The notes: a model not told the origin generated them from the letters alone. A DNA stretch of 64,000 bases from Saccharospirillum sp043196875 (GCF_043196875.1 NZ_JBEBMX010000001.1:806001-870000), one strand, 5' to 3'. Shown: positions 16,645-24,758, counted from the first letter of the stretch. Numbers and translations: made by a program.

Positions 16645-17514
16645 ATGATGGAATCTGCCACCGCCCGAGCGCAGCCATTGTTCTGGCGCGATGAACGCCT
16701 GCCGCACCTGGAACTGCGCCGCGTCGAGGATGGCCGCCAGGTTTGCTACGCACCGCACAGCCATCAGCAATGGTCGCTCGGTGCCATCACCGGCGGCCAC
16801 AGCACCTTTGTATATCGCGACGACTGCTACCCCATCCAAACCGGCACCCTGGTGCTGATGAACCCCAACTGGGTACACGCCTGTAATCCGGTGGATAACC
16901 AGCCCTGGGCTTACTGGATGCTCTATGTCGACACCGACTGGCTGACTGAGTTGCGCCATCAGGCCGGCTTACTGGCAACACCCAACTGGCAAGACATCGC
17001 CACACCCATGCTCAACGAGCCGCACTGGTACCAGGGTTATTGCGAGCTGGCGCAGTGCCTTGTTGACCCGCAGCGCGATCTGTTGGAAAAGCAAAGTCAG
17101 GCGGTGCTGTTTTTAACCGAACTGATGCAGCACTTGGCGCAGCAAGCGGTGCACGAACCCAAGCTGGTACCGGACCAGTTACGCCAACTGGCCGATCATC
17201 TGCACCTTCACGCCGCCGACGATCTGTCATTGGATGATCTGTGCAGCCTGAGCGGCTACAGCCCCGGCCATCTGATCCGCGCCTTTAAACAACACTTTGG
17301 TTTAACACCGCACGCCTATGTGGTGAACCGGCGTATTCAGTTGGGCCAGCAGGCGTTAAAAGCCGGTAAGCCGATTGCCGACGCCGCTCTCGATACCGGC
17401 TTCAGCGACCAGGCGCATTTTCAGCGCACCTTCAAAAAACTGGTCGCAGCCACGCCCGATCAATACCGCCGCTCAGTCGACGATCATCACCGCGCAACTC
17501 AACACCAGCAGTAA
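16645..17514 (+). CDS. AraC-family transcriptional regulator
   Basis: A regulator of about 289 residues with an N-terminal cupin-like sensor (YAPHSHQQWSLGAITGGHSTFVYR) and a C-terminal double helix-turn-helix (about 185-285). The latter includes LSLDDLCSLSGYSPGHLIRAFKQHFGLTPHAYV and the second HTH IADAALDTGFSDQAHFQRTFKKLVAATPDQYR. The ATG at 16645 has GGAG about 6 nt upstream; an earlier ATG at 16621 has none. Its 3' end overlaps the convergent LysE gene by 42 bp. Regulation of the neighbouring exporter is plausible and common for this arrangement. Confidence 0.87.
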   Translation: MMESATARAQPLFWRDERLPHLELRRVEDGRQVCYAPHSHQQWSLGAITGGHSTFVYRDDCYPIQTGTLVLMNPNWVHACNPVDNQPWAYWMLYVDTDWLTELRHQAGLLATPNWQDIATPMLNEPHWYQGYCELAQCLVDPQRDLLEKQSQAVLFLTELMQHLAQQAVHEPKLVPDQLRQLADHLHLHAADDLSLDDLCSLSGYSPGHLIRAFKQHFGLTPHAYVVNRRIQLGQQALKAGKPIADAALDTGFSDQAHFQRTFKKLVAATPDQYRRSVDDHHRATQHQQ

Positions 17515-18060
17515 CGCCAGCGTCCGGTTTATCGTGACCAGCACCTTGGGGTTATGGACCAAGCGCCGCAAAAAGGCACCGGCCAACACCCAACTGGCCA
17601 ACGACAACCAACAGATCGGCAAGTAGAGCGCCGCGAACCACAGCAGTTGGTTAACGCTGCCATCGGTCAGCGCCGATAAACCCGCCAGCGTTGCCAGCCA
17701 GGCCTTAGGGTTCAGCCACTGCATCAGCGCACCGGTGAAAAAGCTGGGCGCTTGGTCCGGGTCGGCATCGCCCAGGCGACCCTCGTCGCGCGCCAGTTGC
17801 CAAGCCAGAAACAGCAGATAACCGATGCCGCCCCAACGCAACGCCACAATAAAGAGCGGCCAACGGCTGAGCAGTGCATACAAACCCAGGCCCACCGACA
17901 CAAACAGCAGGATAAACCCCAGCGTCGCGCCGGTGACAAACACCAGGCCGACGCTCAGCCGATAACGACTGCCGCTGCTTAACCCGACCAGATTAACCGG
18001 CCCCGGCGAAATCGACGCCGCCAACGCAAAGGCCGCCATCGGCCACAACAGCGCAAACAT
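17473..18060 (-). CDS. LysE-family exporter (second of three)
   Basis: An inner-membrane LysE-type exporter of 195 residues with six spans. It begins MFALLWPMAAFALAASISPGPVNL, carrying the family SPGPxN signature, and has ALMQWLNPKAWLATLAG as the second block. It is related to the cysteine/O-acetylserine (EamB-like) branch by general form, but the substrate is uncertain. Its last 42 bp overlap the end of the convergent araC-type gene, so antisense effects between the two mRNAs are possible. Confidence 0.83.
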   Translation of the reverse strand: MFALLWPMAAFALAASISPGPVNLVGLSSGSRYRLSVGLVFVTGATLGFILLFVSVGLGLYALLSRWPLFIVALRWGGIGYLLFLAWQLARDEGRLGDADPDQAPSFFTGALMQWLNPKAWLATLAGLSALTDGSVNQLLWFAALYLPICWLSLASWVLAGAFLRRLVHNPKVLVTINRTLALLLVLSCAVMIVD

Positions 18061-18131
18061 CTTGCTACCTCTCCTGATTCAACAGGCGGCAGTGTGCGGA
18101 CTGAATGACGGCGGGTATTGAATAAAATTGC

Positions 18132-19844
18132 TCAGTGATAAAGCAGCCACTGGCCCAGCAGCGCCAACGCCAGCAGCGCGGAAATGCCTTGCCAGACACG
18201 CACCGGATGGCGTTCCAGCAAGGGCTGCCAGCTCAGCGTTTTCAGTTCCGGGTTGGGGTGATGCAGATCGTAGAGAAACTCCGACAATTCGGCGTAACGC
18301 TGTTGCGGCTGAACCGACAGCGCCTTGGCCAAAGTGGCTTCGAACCAGGCTGGCAGTTCGCTGTGTGAATGGCGCAGTGACCGATAACGCAATCGGCTCT
18401 GTGCCCCGGCACTGCGCGCTTTGGCGACGCCGGTGCCGTACGGATGAGCGCCGCTAAGTAACCAGTAGCCGAGTACGGCGAGGGAGAATTGGTCGGCGCG
18501 TTCATCGCCGAATTCGCCGAGAAAATACTCCGGCGCGGTGTACAGTGCCGTGCCCAGTAACGCCGGTTCGTCGTCCTGATTCAGCTCCGCCAAGCCAGCG
18601 CTGCGCGTGGAACCGAAGTCGATTAAGGTCACCTGACCATCGCCATCGATCATCAAATTGTCGGGCTTGATGTCCTGATGCAAAAGATCGCGTCGATGCA
18701 TCACCTGCAGCGCCTTACCGGCCTGATCGAGAATGGCGCGCACCACCTCAATGGAGGGCGAAGGATTCTGGCGCTGCCAATCGGCTAAGGTCTGGCCTTC
18801 AATCCACTCCAGCAAACTGTACAGAGTTTGCCGAGGTCGATTCGGCAAGGCGACGCGCACAATATGCGGGCTATCGAGTTGCCGGCCGATCCATTCTTCG
18901 AGCAGAAAGCGGCGTAAATAGGCGCGGTCTGCGCCACCTTCGCGCGACGGTAATTTGAGCAAAACGGTCGTTGCGGTCGCATCGTCAATGGCTTTGAAGA
19001 CCCGGCTGCGCGGGCTGCTATGAATCAGCTTGAGTAAGGTTAAACCGTCGAGTCGGTCACCGGCAGCGAGGTCGTCCGGCGCCAGTGGTCGTTGTGACAG
19101 TTCACGTTCAATCCAATCGACGTCGCTGTCGTCCAGGTTGTCTAAGCGCACCAGTTGCAGGCTGAGGTTGTCGTCGCTGCCGCGCGCCAGCGCCAGTTGC
19201 AGCAATTGCTCGGCCGTCCTTTCTATAAGCGTTTCTGCATCGCTGTCGGTATCACCCAGCGCTTTAGCCCAGTCACGTTCGTCGAGAAAATCGTGCACGC
19301 CGTCGCTGCTGAGTACGAACAGATCGCCGACCGCCAAATCTAAAACCTGATAATCGACGCTCAGGCTTTCGCTCGCACCCAAAGCCCGCGCCAGACAGGA
19401 GTGGCCATCATCGAGCCAGGCGCGGTGATCCTGAGTCAGACATTCCAGCCGTTGCTCGCGCCAGCGATACAGCCGGGTATCACCCACATGAAACAGATGC
19501 GCCTGCCGACCTTTCAGCACCAAGGCGGTGAAGGCACAGACGTAACCCTTGTCAGGATCAGCGCTGAAACCCTGCGCCAGGCTTTCCTGGCGCAGCCGTT
19601 GGTTGATCGCCTGCAAGGATTGCACACCGGCACTGCGCGCGGTCATCGCATCACCCTGGCGGCGCAGCGCCGCAATAAACTCATTCACCGCGTGCTCGGC
19701 CGCCGCCGCACTGACCGCGCTACTGCTGATGCCATCGGCCAGCGCAAACACAGCGCCGGTGCGGGTGCGATGGCTGGCGCAGTAGTCCTGATTGTCGCGC
19801 TTACGCCCAGCCTGGCTCAGCGCCGCTTCGGTAAAACTCAACAT
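18132..19844 (-). CDS. PP2C phosphatase-Ser/Thr kinase fusion with C-terminal membrane anchor
   Basis: A bifunctional signalling protein of 570 residues. Residues about 1-235 form a PP2C phosphatase with metal-binding motifs: GRKRDNQD, ALADGIS, HVGDTRLY, LSSDGVHDF and GSDDNLSLQL. Residues about 265-530 form a Hanks-type kinase with the ATP lysine in TVLLKLPS, catalytic loop LLHQDIKPDNL (HQD instead of the usual HRD; catalytic Asp, Lys and Asn kept) and DFG in VTLIDFGS. A single membrane helix lies at about 548-569, so the enzyme domains face the cytosol. The same fusion accompanies nitrate-assimilation genes in pseudomonads. Here it follows the formate/nitrite transporter gene on the same strand after 64 bp. 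Confidence 0.9.
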   Translation of the reverse strand: MLSFTEAALSQAGRKRDNQDYCASHRTRTGAVFALADGISSSAVSAAAAEHAVNEFIAALRRQGDAMTARSAGVQSLQAINQRLRQESLAQGFSADPDKGYVCAFTALVLKGRQAHLFHVGDTRLYRWREQRLECLTQDHRAWLDDGHSCLARALGASESLSVDYQVLDLAVGDLFVLSSDGVHDFLDERDWAKALGDTDSDAETLIERTAEQLLQLALARGSDDNLSLQLVRLDNLDDSDVDWIERELSQRPLAPDDLAAGDRLDGLTLLKLIHSSPRSRVFKAIDDATATTVLLKLPSREGGADRAYLRRFLLEEWIGRQLDSPHIVRVALPNRPRQTLYSLLEWIEGQTLADWQRQNPSPSIEVVRAILDQAGKALQVMHRRDLLHQDIKPDNLMIDGDGQVTLIDFGSTRSAGLAELNQDDEPALLGTALYTAPEYFLGEFGDERADQFSLAVLGYWLLSGAHPYGTGVAKARSAGAQSRLRYRSLRHSHSELPAWFEATLAKALSVQPQQRYAELSEFLYDLHHPNPELKTLSWQPLLERHPVRVWQGISALLALALLGQWLLYH

Positions 19845-19863
19845 CGCTCAGTTCCAACGCAGA

Positions 19864-19885
19864 CAACCCGGCCAAAGCCGGGTTG
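19864..19885. repeat. perfect 9-bp hairpin between the transporter and kinase-phosphatase genes
   Basis: CAACCCGGC and GCCGGGTTG flank a 4-nt loop. There is no long T run on either side, so it is more likely an mRNA processing or stability element, or a weak terminator, than a full intrinsic terminator. Confidence 0.55.
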
Positions 19886-19908
19886 GATGGCAGCACAGGT
19901 TAGCTTGC

Positions 19909-20760
19909 TCAGGCGGTTTTGGCGTCGGCTGTATTCAGCGGCTCGCGGCTCGCTAACTGACGCTTGGGCGCGGTCTTGTAGTGAGTGCTGAACAGGGTCA
20001 GACCGGTAAAGGCCAAACCACCGACCAGGTTACCCAGCGCCGTCGGGATTTCGTTCCACACGAAATAATCAGCCACGGAAAAATTACCGCCCATGATCAG
20101 CGAAAACGGGAACAAAAACATGTTCACCACCGAGTGCTCGAAACCCATAAAGAAGAACAGCATGATCGGCATCCACATGGCGATCACCTTGCCGGACACG
20201 CTGGTCGACACCATGGCACCGACGACACCCAGCGACACCATCCAGTTACACAACATGCCGCGAATAAAGATGGTGAACCAACCGGCCGCACCGTACTGGG
20301 CATAACCGACGGTGCGGCTTTCACCAATGCTGGCCACCTTGGCGGCGATGGCGCCACCGTCGGTGTTATAACCGTAGGTGAAGATAAACGACATCATAAA
20401 GGCGACGGTCAAAGCACCGGCAAAGTTGCCCAGAAACACCAATCCCCAGTTGCGCAAAACCTGCGGCACGGTGACGCCAGCGCGGCGGTCAAGCAACGCC
20501 AGCGGTGTCAGCATAAAAACGCCGGTCAATAGATCGAAACCCATCAGATACAACATGCAAAAACCGACTGGGAACAACACCGCCCCCAACAACGGACTGC
20601 CCGTTGCCACGGCAACCGAGACTGCAAACACGGCGGCCAGTGCCAAAATCGCACCGGCCATAAAAGCGCGAATCAGGGTATCGCGCGTGGACATATAAAT
20701 TTTCGACTCGCCCGCATCGACCATCTTGGTGACGAACTCATTCGGCAGTAAGTAAGACAT
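19909..20760 (-). CDS. formate/nitrite transporter (FNT) family channel
   Basis: A six-span pentameric FNT channel for small monovalent anions, 283 residues. Family features include FPVGFCMLYLMGFDLLTGVFML and RNWGLVFLGNFAGAL in the half-helices that form the pore, and GMLCNWMVSLGVVGA. Nitrite is favoured over formate because the neighbours are a NIT-ANTAR nitrate/nitrite regulator and a kinase-phosphatase linked to nitrate assimilation. The ATG at 20760 is preferred: MSYLLPNEFV is a typical start and GAGGGG lies upstream. The 5' leader contains a terminator (20836-20886) and a sigma54-type promoter (20941-20957), so expression likely needs nitrogen limitation plus antitermination. Confidence 0.87.
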   Translation of the reverse strand: MSYLLPNEFVTKMVDAGESKIYMSTRDTLIRAFMAGAILALAAVFAVSVAVATGSPLLGAVLFPVGFCMLYLMGFDLLTGVFMLTPLALLDRRAGVTVPQVLRNWGLVFLGNFAGALTVAFMMSFIFTYGYNTDGGAIAAKVASIGESRTVGYAQYGAAGWFTIFIRGMLCNWMVSLGVVGAMVSTSVSGKVIAMWMPIMLFFFMGFEHSVVNMFLFPFSLIMGGNFSVADYFVWNEIPTALGNLVGGLAFTGLTLFSTHYKTAPKRQLASREPLNTADAKTA

Positions 20761-20835
20761 CTCATTCCCCTCTCTCTGTGCGTAATAAAGGTTGGAACCT
20801 TGCGTTTTGCTTCCCGCCGAGCTTTTGCTGGGCAC

Positions 20836-20886
20836 AAAAAAAGCGCCCACCCGACTGAACCCAAAAGGCTCAGTCGAGGTGGACGC
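20836..20886 (-). terminator. leader attenuator upstream of the FNT gene
   Basis: On the minus strand a stem of 19 pairs with one bulged T and a TTTT loop is followed by seven Ts. It lies inside the 5' leader, 76 bp before the FNT ATG, not after a gene. Its upstream arm begins with GCGTCC, which can instead pair in the alternative hairpin at 20881-20894. This is the classical layout of an antitermination switch. Confidence 0.8.
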
Positions 20887-20932
20887 CATAGTCCGAGTGC
20901 ACAAATTGTCAGCGGGTTTTCACCCTAACTGA
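20881..20932 (-). promoter_or_regulatory. candidate ANTAR-target hairpins in the FNT leader
   Basis: Two hairpins precede the terminator. Hairpin 1 (20909-20932) has GGGT/ACCC arms with a GAAA loop and outer TCAG/CTGA pairs. Hairpin 2 (20881-20894) has GGAC/GTCC arms with a six-base loop TATGGC, and shares GCGTCC with the terminator stem, so the two exclude each other. ANTAR proteins stabilise paired hairpins with hexanucleotide loops to prevent termination. The match here is partial: hairpin 2 has a six-base loop with G at position 4 but T at position 1, and hairpin 1 folds best with four. Confidence 0.5.
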
Positions 20933-20940
20933 GTTCGCCG

Positions 20941-20957
20941 GAGCAAAGACGAGGCCA
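20941..20957 (-). promoter_or_regulatory. sigma54 (-24/-12) promoter of the FNT gene
   Basis: TGGCCTCGTCTTTGCTC on the minus strand fits TGGCAC-N5-TTGCA with GG and GC separated by exactly 10 bp. It predicts a start near 20930 and a leader of about 170 nt that includes the hairpins and terminator. It suits NtrC-type nitrogen control, with a possible NtrC site about 115-130 bp upstream. Confidence 0.6.
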
Positions 20958-21046
20958 CTTTCTGTGCCGGATATTTATTTGCGCGCTAAATCAAAGAGTT
21001 AGACGAATTTTTGCCACTGAATCCGCAATTTTTCCAAAGATCAGAA

Positions 21047-21063
21047 TGTTCCGTCTTGGTGCA
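21047..21063. promoter_or_regulatory. candidate NtrC-binding site
   Basis: On the minus strand TGCACC-N5-GGAACA matches 10 of 12 fixed positions of the NtrC consensus TGCACC-N5-GGTGCA. It is centred about 125 bp upstream of the predicted sigma54 start, a normal enhancer distance. Only one site is seen, while NtrC enhancers often come in pairs. Confidence 0.35.
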
Positions 21064-21187
21064 AATTCGCACCGCCGTGCCTCTTTAACAGTCATAAAAA
21101 CCGGTCAGATTGAGTTAAGAGCGAGGTATTGGCGTTATGGAGCAATCCTTGCCTTAGCAATCCCATGACCGCTGAGATTGCAGCCCC

Positions 21188-22489
21188 ATGAGCCCCAGAC
21201 CCCGCGCCACCGAACAATTTTTGCTGGCCGCCAAGCAGTCCGAAACGACCAGCCTGGCAGAGCTCGCCGATACCTGTGAAGTGGTCACCGGGGTCAGTGA
21301 ATTGATTCATCAGTTGCAACGCGAACGTGGTTTATCGAACGTCTATCTGGGCAGCCACGGCGAACGGCTGGCCACTCAACGCGACGAACAAATTGAGCGC
21401 AGCCGTCAGCAGGAAACCGAGCTGCGCACCTTGCTGCAACATCGCTATTTGGAATCGCGTCGCCACTCACCATCCACCCGTGTGCTGACGCGTACCGCCC
21501 TGGTGATGCAGGCGCTCGATGAAGTCGACACCCTGCGCCAACGCATCAATCAACAACAAATCGACGCCCGGCTCAGCACCCAGGCGTTCAGTCGCTTAAT
21601 GGCGGGTTTGCTCAGCATCGTCTTCGAAGCCGCCGACGGCGCTGGCGACCCCAGCACCACGCGAGCCTTGCTGGCGCTGTTCAACTTTATGCAGGGCAAG
21701 GAATACGCCGGTCAGGAACGCGCCTGGGCAGCGTTCGGCTTTACCGCCAGCGAAGTCAACGACGACAGCCGCGAACGCCTCGCTGGTTTGCGCTTCGCCC
21801 AGCAACGCTGCTTCGATCAATTCCACAGCTTCGCCACCGCCGAACAACAATGGCAATGGCAGTCGATCGAAAACGCCGAAGTGGTCGCTCACTTCAACAA
21901 ACTGCGCGACGTCATCGATGCCCTCAGTGACGACGACAGCGTGCCGGCCGATCTCGGTGAAGTCTGGTACGACCTCGCCACCCAACGCATCGATCTGATG
22001 CACGAACTGGAGCGCGACCTGGCGAACTACCTGCTCAGCCTCAGCCAGGCGCAGTTAAGCCGCGCCAAACAACAGCTGCGCGATCACGAATATCAGTTGC
22101 TGTCGGTGCTCTCCGACAGCCAGGAAAGCTACGCCGAACCGCCCTCATTGCTGCTCGATCTGGACGCGCCTTTAGTACCGGCCGGGCTCGCCGGCTATAA
22201 CCCCAGCAGCTCGGAACCAGCGATCGGCCGCACCCTTTACGACTTGCTCAAAGCGCAAGCTGAGCACCTGCGCCAGGTCAGCGATGAACTCTGTGAAACC
22301 CGCGAAGCGCTGAACGAACGCAAGCTGCTCGAACGCGCCAAAGCACTGCTGATGAAGAACCTGAAATTGAGCGAAGACGACGCCTACCACCGCATCCAAA
22401 AACGCGCCATGGATTCACACATGCGGGTGGCGGAAGTCTGTGAATTGCTGATAGAAGCTGCAGAAAAAGCCGGCGGTGCGGCACAATAA
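21188..22489 (+). CDS. nasR: nitrate/nitrite-sensing antiterminator (NIT-ANTAR), NasR-like
   Basis: A cytosolic RNA-binding antiterminator of 433 residues. Residues about 40-290 form a helical NIT domain, recognised by LIHQLQRERGLSNVYLGSHGERLATQRDEQ, which senses nitrate or nitrite. Residues about 375-430 form an ANTAR domain (LLERAKALLMKNLKLSEDDAYHRIQKRAM), which binds hairpins in leader RNA. NasR of Klebsiella (393 residues, same domain order) prevents termination in the nasF leader. The gene is divergent from the FNT gene, whose leader has such a terminator, so that RNA is the probable target. No clear ribosome site precedes the ATG; the leader start could be slightly different. MazG-like gene follows after 35 bp. 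Confidence 0.87.
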   Translation: MSPRPRATEQFLLAAKQSETTSLAELADTCEVVTGVSELIHQLQRERGLSNVYLGSHGERLATQRDEQIERSRQQETELRTLLQHRYLESRRHSPSTRVLTRTALVMQALDEVDTLRQRINQQQIDARLSTQAFSRLMAGLLSIVFEAADGAGDPSTTRALLALFNFMQGKEYAGQERAWAAFGFTASEVNDDSRERLAGLRFAQQRCFDQFHSFATAEQQWQWQSIENAEVVAHFNKLRDVIDALSDDDSVPADLGEVWYDLATQRIDLMHELERDLANYLLSLSQAQLSRAKQQLRDHEYQLLSVLSDSQESYAEPPSLLLDLDAPLVPAGLAGYNPSSSEPAIGRTLYDLLKAQAEHLRQVSDELCETREALNERKLLERAKALLMKNLKLSEDDAYHRIQKRAMDSHMRVAEVCELLIEAAEKAGGAAQ

Positions 22490-22524
22490 CCTCAGCCGCC
22501 CACGGCTTACTTCAGGATTCAAAA

Positions 22525-22842
22525 ATGCCCGACCTAAAACCCCAAGCCAGCCTCGCCGCCTTGCAGCAATACGTGCATGAACTGGAATTCGAACGCGGCT
22601 TTGCGCAACAAAACGCGCGCGATAAATGTTTATTGCTGGGCGAGGAAGTGGGCGAACTCTTTAAAGCCGTACGCCAGGCCGAAGGCATGCCGATGGATGT
22701 AAACGCCGTAGCCGGAGATATTGCCGACGAATTGGCCGATGTGCTGATTTATCTGTGCTCCATCGCCAATCGTTATGAGGTGAATCTGGAAGACGCCTTT
22801 CGCGCCAAGGAAATCAAAAACAAAACGCGCCGCTGGGCCTGA
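22525..22842 (+). CDS. MazG-like nucleotide pyrophosphohydrolase
   Basis: A small all-alpha NTP pyrophosphatase of the MazG superfamily, 105 residues. The metal ligands appear as EEVGE at about 40-44 and DELAD at about 68-72, the standard ExxE...ExxD arrangement. Such single-domain forms hydrolyse non-canonical or excess (d)NTPs to monophosphates and act in nucleotide-pool cleaning. It probably shares a transcript with nasR. Its stop codon lies in the loop of a terminator hairpin. Confidence 0.85.
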   Translation: MPDLKPQASLAALQQYVHELEFERGFAQQNARDKCLLLGEEVGELFKAVRQAEGMPMDVNAVAGDIADELADVLIYLCSIANRYEVNLEDAFRAKEIKNKTRRWA

Positions 22843-22859
22843 ACCCAGGGCGCGTTTTT
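22826..22859 (+). terminator. intrinsic terminator overlapping the mazG-like stop codon
   Basis: CGCGCC-G-CTGGG pairs with CCCAGGGCGCG across a 6-nt loop and is followed by five Ts. The stop codon (22840-22842) straddles the loop, so the last four sense codons form the 5' arm. Confidence 0.85.
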
Positions 22860-22866
22860 CATCAAC

Positions 22867-23604
22867 TCAGGCCACGCCACCATTAGCGCGCACCACCTGA
22901 CCATTAATCCAACGGCCATCCGGCCCGGCCAGAAACGACACCACACCGGAAATATCGTCCGGTTCTCCGAGACGTTCCAGCGGCGGCAACTTGCTCAGCC
23001 GTTCCACCAGTTCAGCGCTCTTGCCTTTAAAGAACAGCTCGGTCGCCACTGCACCCGGTGCTACGGCATTCACTGTAATGTTGCGGCCGCGCAATTCGTT
23101 GGCGAACACCTTCACCAAACCTTCTACGCCCGCTTTCGAGGCAATGTAAGGCCCGTAATTCGGGTAGTTCAGCGCCAGCACCGACGATGACACAGCAATA
23201 AAACGGCCGCCCTCGGGCAGATGTTCCTTGCCGTAGGCCATCATCAAAAAAGTGCCGTCGAGGTTGGTGGCAATGTGTTTGCGATAGTCAGCAAAACTGG
23301 CCGGTTCGATGGCGTGCATACCCAGAATGCCGGCCATATTGACCACCACATCGACCCGACCAAAGGCATCGACGGTTTGAGCATAAAGCGACTGCACCGC
23401 CGCTTCGTCGCTAACGTCCGCCTGCACGGCCACGGCAATGCCGCCGGCGGTTTCGATGTCGGCCACCGTTTCATCGGCGGCTGCCTGGTTGCCTGCGTAG
23501 TTAACGATCACACTAAAACCATCGCGTGCCAGCCGCAGCGCTACCGCCTTGCCGATACCGCGAGAACCACCGGTAACGATGGCGACTTGAGAAGAAGTTG
23601 TCAT
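22867..23604 (-). CDS. short-chain dehydrogenase/reductase
   Basis: A classical SDR of 245 residues, cytosolic and NAD(P)H dependent. It shows TGGSRGIGKAVA at about 11-22, NMAG (for NNAG) near 90, catalytic Ser in VSSSVLALNYPNYG and the YxxxK pair in PYIASKAG. C-terminal NGQVVRANGGVA fits the 3-oxoacyl-ACP-reductase-like branch. The likely reaction is reduction of a small ketone or oxidation of an alcohol; the substrate is unknown. It is divergent from a LysR gene 102 bp away, which probably regulates it. Confidence 0.87.
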   Translation of the reverse strand: MTTSSQVAIVTGGSRGIGKAVALRLARDGFSVIVNYAGNQAAADETVADIETAGGIAVAVQADVSDEAAVQSLYAQTVDAFGRVDVVVNMAGILGMHAIEPASFADYRKHIATNLDGTFLMMAYGKEHLPEGGRFIAVSSSVLALNYPNYGPYIASKAGVEGLVKVFANELRGRNITVNAVAPGAVATELFFKGKSAELVERLSKLPPLERLGEPDDISGVVSFLAGPDGRWINGQVVRANGGVA

Positions 23605-23706
23605 AAGAATCTCCGTCGGTGGGTGAATGACGGTTGCCAGTATCGTTATTGACGATGCTTGGATAATTACCGATATTCTGGTTTAACTATTCAGAAATCA
23701 TAAACA

Positions 23707-24615
23707 ATGGACCGACTCGACGCCTTCCAATTATTCTGTCGCATCGTCGAACTGGGCAGTTTTACCCAGGCCGCCGAAGCGCTGAGTATACCCCGCGCCA
23801 CCGCCACCCAGGCGATCAAAGACCTGGAAGCCCGGCTCGGTGCCCGGCTGCTGGAACGCACCACCCGCCAGGTAAAAGCCACGCCCGATGGCGAGCAGTT
23901 TTATCAACGCTGCCTGGGCATATTGGCGGAACTGGAAGAGGCCGAAGCCGCACTGAGCCAAACCCGCAGCAACCCCAGCGGCCTGTTGCGCATTGATCTG
24001 CATGGCACCCACGCGGCCAATATTGTATTGCCCAATATTGACGACTTTCATCGCCGTTACCCGGACATAGAACTGCAACTCAGCTGTGGTGACCGCCTGG
24101 TCGATCTGGTCGCCGAAGGCATCGACTGCGTGATTCGTTCCGGCCAACCGCGCGATTCATCGCTGGTGATCAAACGCCTGGCGATGATCCCGGAAACCAT
24201 GTGCGCCAGCCCGCTGTATTTGCAGCGCCATGGCATGCCCAAACATCCGGACGACTTGCAGCGGCATCAGGTGGTGGGATTTTTTTCCCGAGGCTACGAC
24301 TCAAGTTACCCGCTGGAATGCACCGTGAATGGCGTGGTCAAAACCTACGACCTGCCCGCCTGGATCACCGTCAACGACGCCCGCGCCTATCTGGCCGCCG
24401 CGCTCAGCGGCTGCGGCCTGATCCAGGTGCCGCGCCTGGATACGCAAAAACACCTCGACAGCGGCGAACTGGTGGAAGTCCTGGCCGACTATCCCAGCCC
24501 CGGCATTCCGATCTCGGTGCTGTATCCGTCGCAACGACATCTGCCACCAAGGGTGCGGGTGTTTGTCGATTGGGCGGCCGCGTTATACGCCCGGCAGTTT
24601 GGTCGGCTGGCTTAA
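23707..24615 (+). CDS. LysR-family transcriptional regulator
   Basis: A LysR-type regulator of 302 residues. The N-terminal winged helix reads MDRLDAFQLFCRIVELGSFTQAAEALSIPRATATQAIKDLE. The effector-binding domain runs from about 90 to 295 (SGLLRIDLHG; SCGDRLVDLVAEGIDCVIRSG). It belongs to the CrgA/AaeR-like branch by its GxDCxxR segment. Divergent orientation to the SDR gene suggests that it controls that gene from the shared gap. No operator could be fixed beyond the vague T-N11-A pattern. Confidence 0.87.
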   Translation: MDRLDAFQLFCRIVELGSFTQAAEALSIPRATATQAIKDLEARLGARLLERTTRQVKATPDGEQFYQRCLGILAELEEAEAALSQTRSNPSGLLRIDLHGTHAANIVLPNIDDFHRRYPDIELQLSCGDRLVDLVAEGIDCVIRSGQPRDSSLVIKRLAMIPETMCASPLYLQRHGMPKHPDDLQRHQVVGFFSRGYDSSYPLECTVNGVVKTYDLPAWITVNDARAYLAAALSGCGLIQVPRLDTQKHLDSGELVEVLADYPSPGIPISVLYPSQRHLPPRVRVFVDWAAALYARQFGRLA

Positions 24616-24758
24616 AGATCTTTCGGCTAACCACGGCGTATTAGAACGGACGAATCATCGAATCAAGGCGAACGCAAACTGGCCTGACTGCGAATGGAAC
24701 AAAACCAGAGAGTCTTACTCCAGAGCAAAGCCGCTTTTACCGCTCATCTGCATAAATC

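Noticed and set aside
21058..21080. GGTGC-N6-GCACC and GCAC-N4-GTGC inverted repeats near the FNT promoter
   Set aside because: Half-sites are in the wrong order or spacing for NtrC (GCAC-N7-GTGC). Only the overlapping TGCACC-N5-GGAACA fit was kept.
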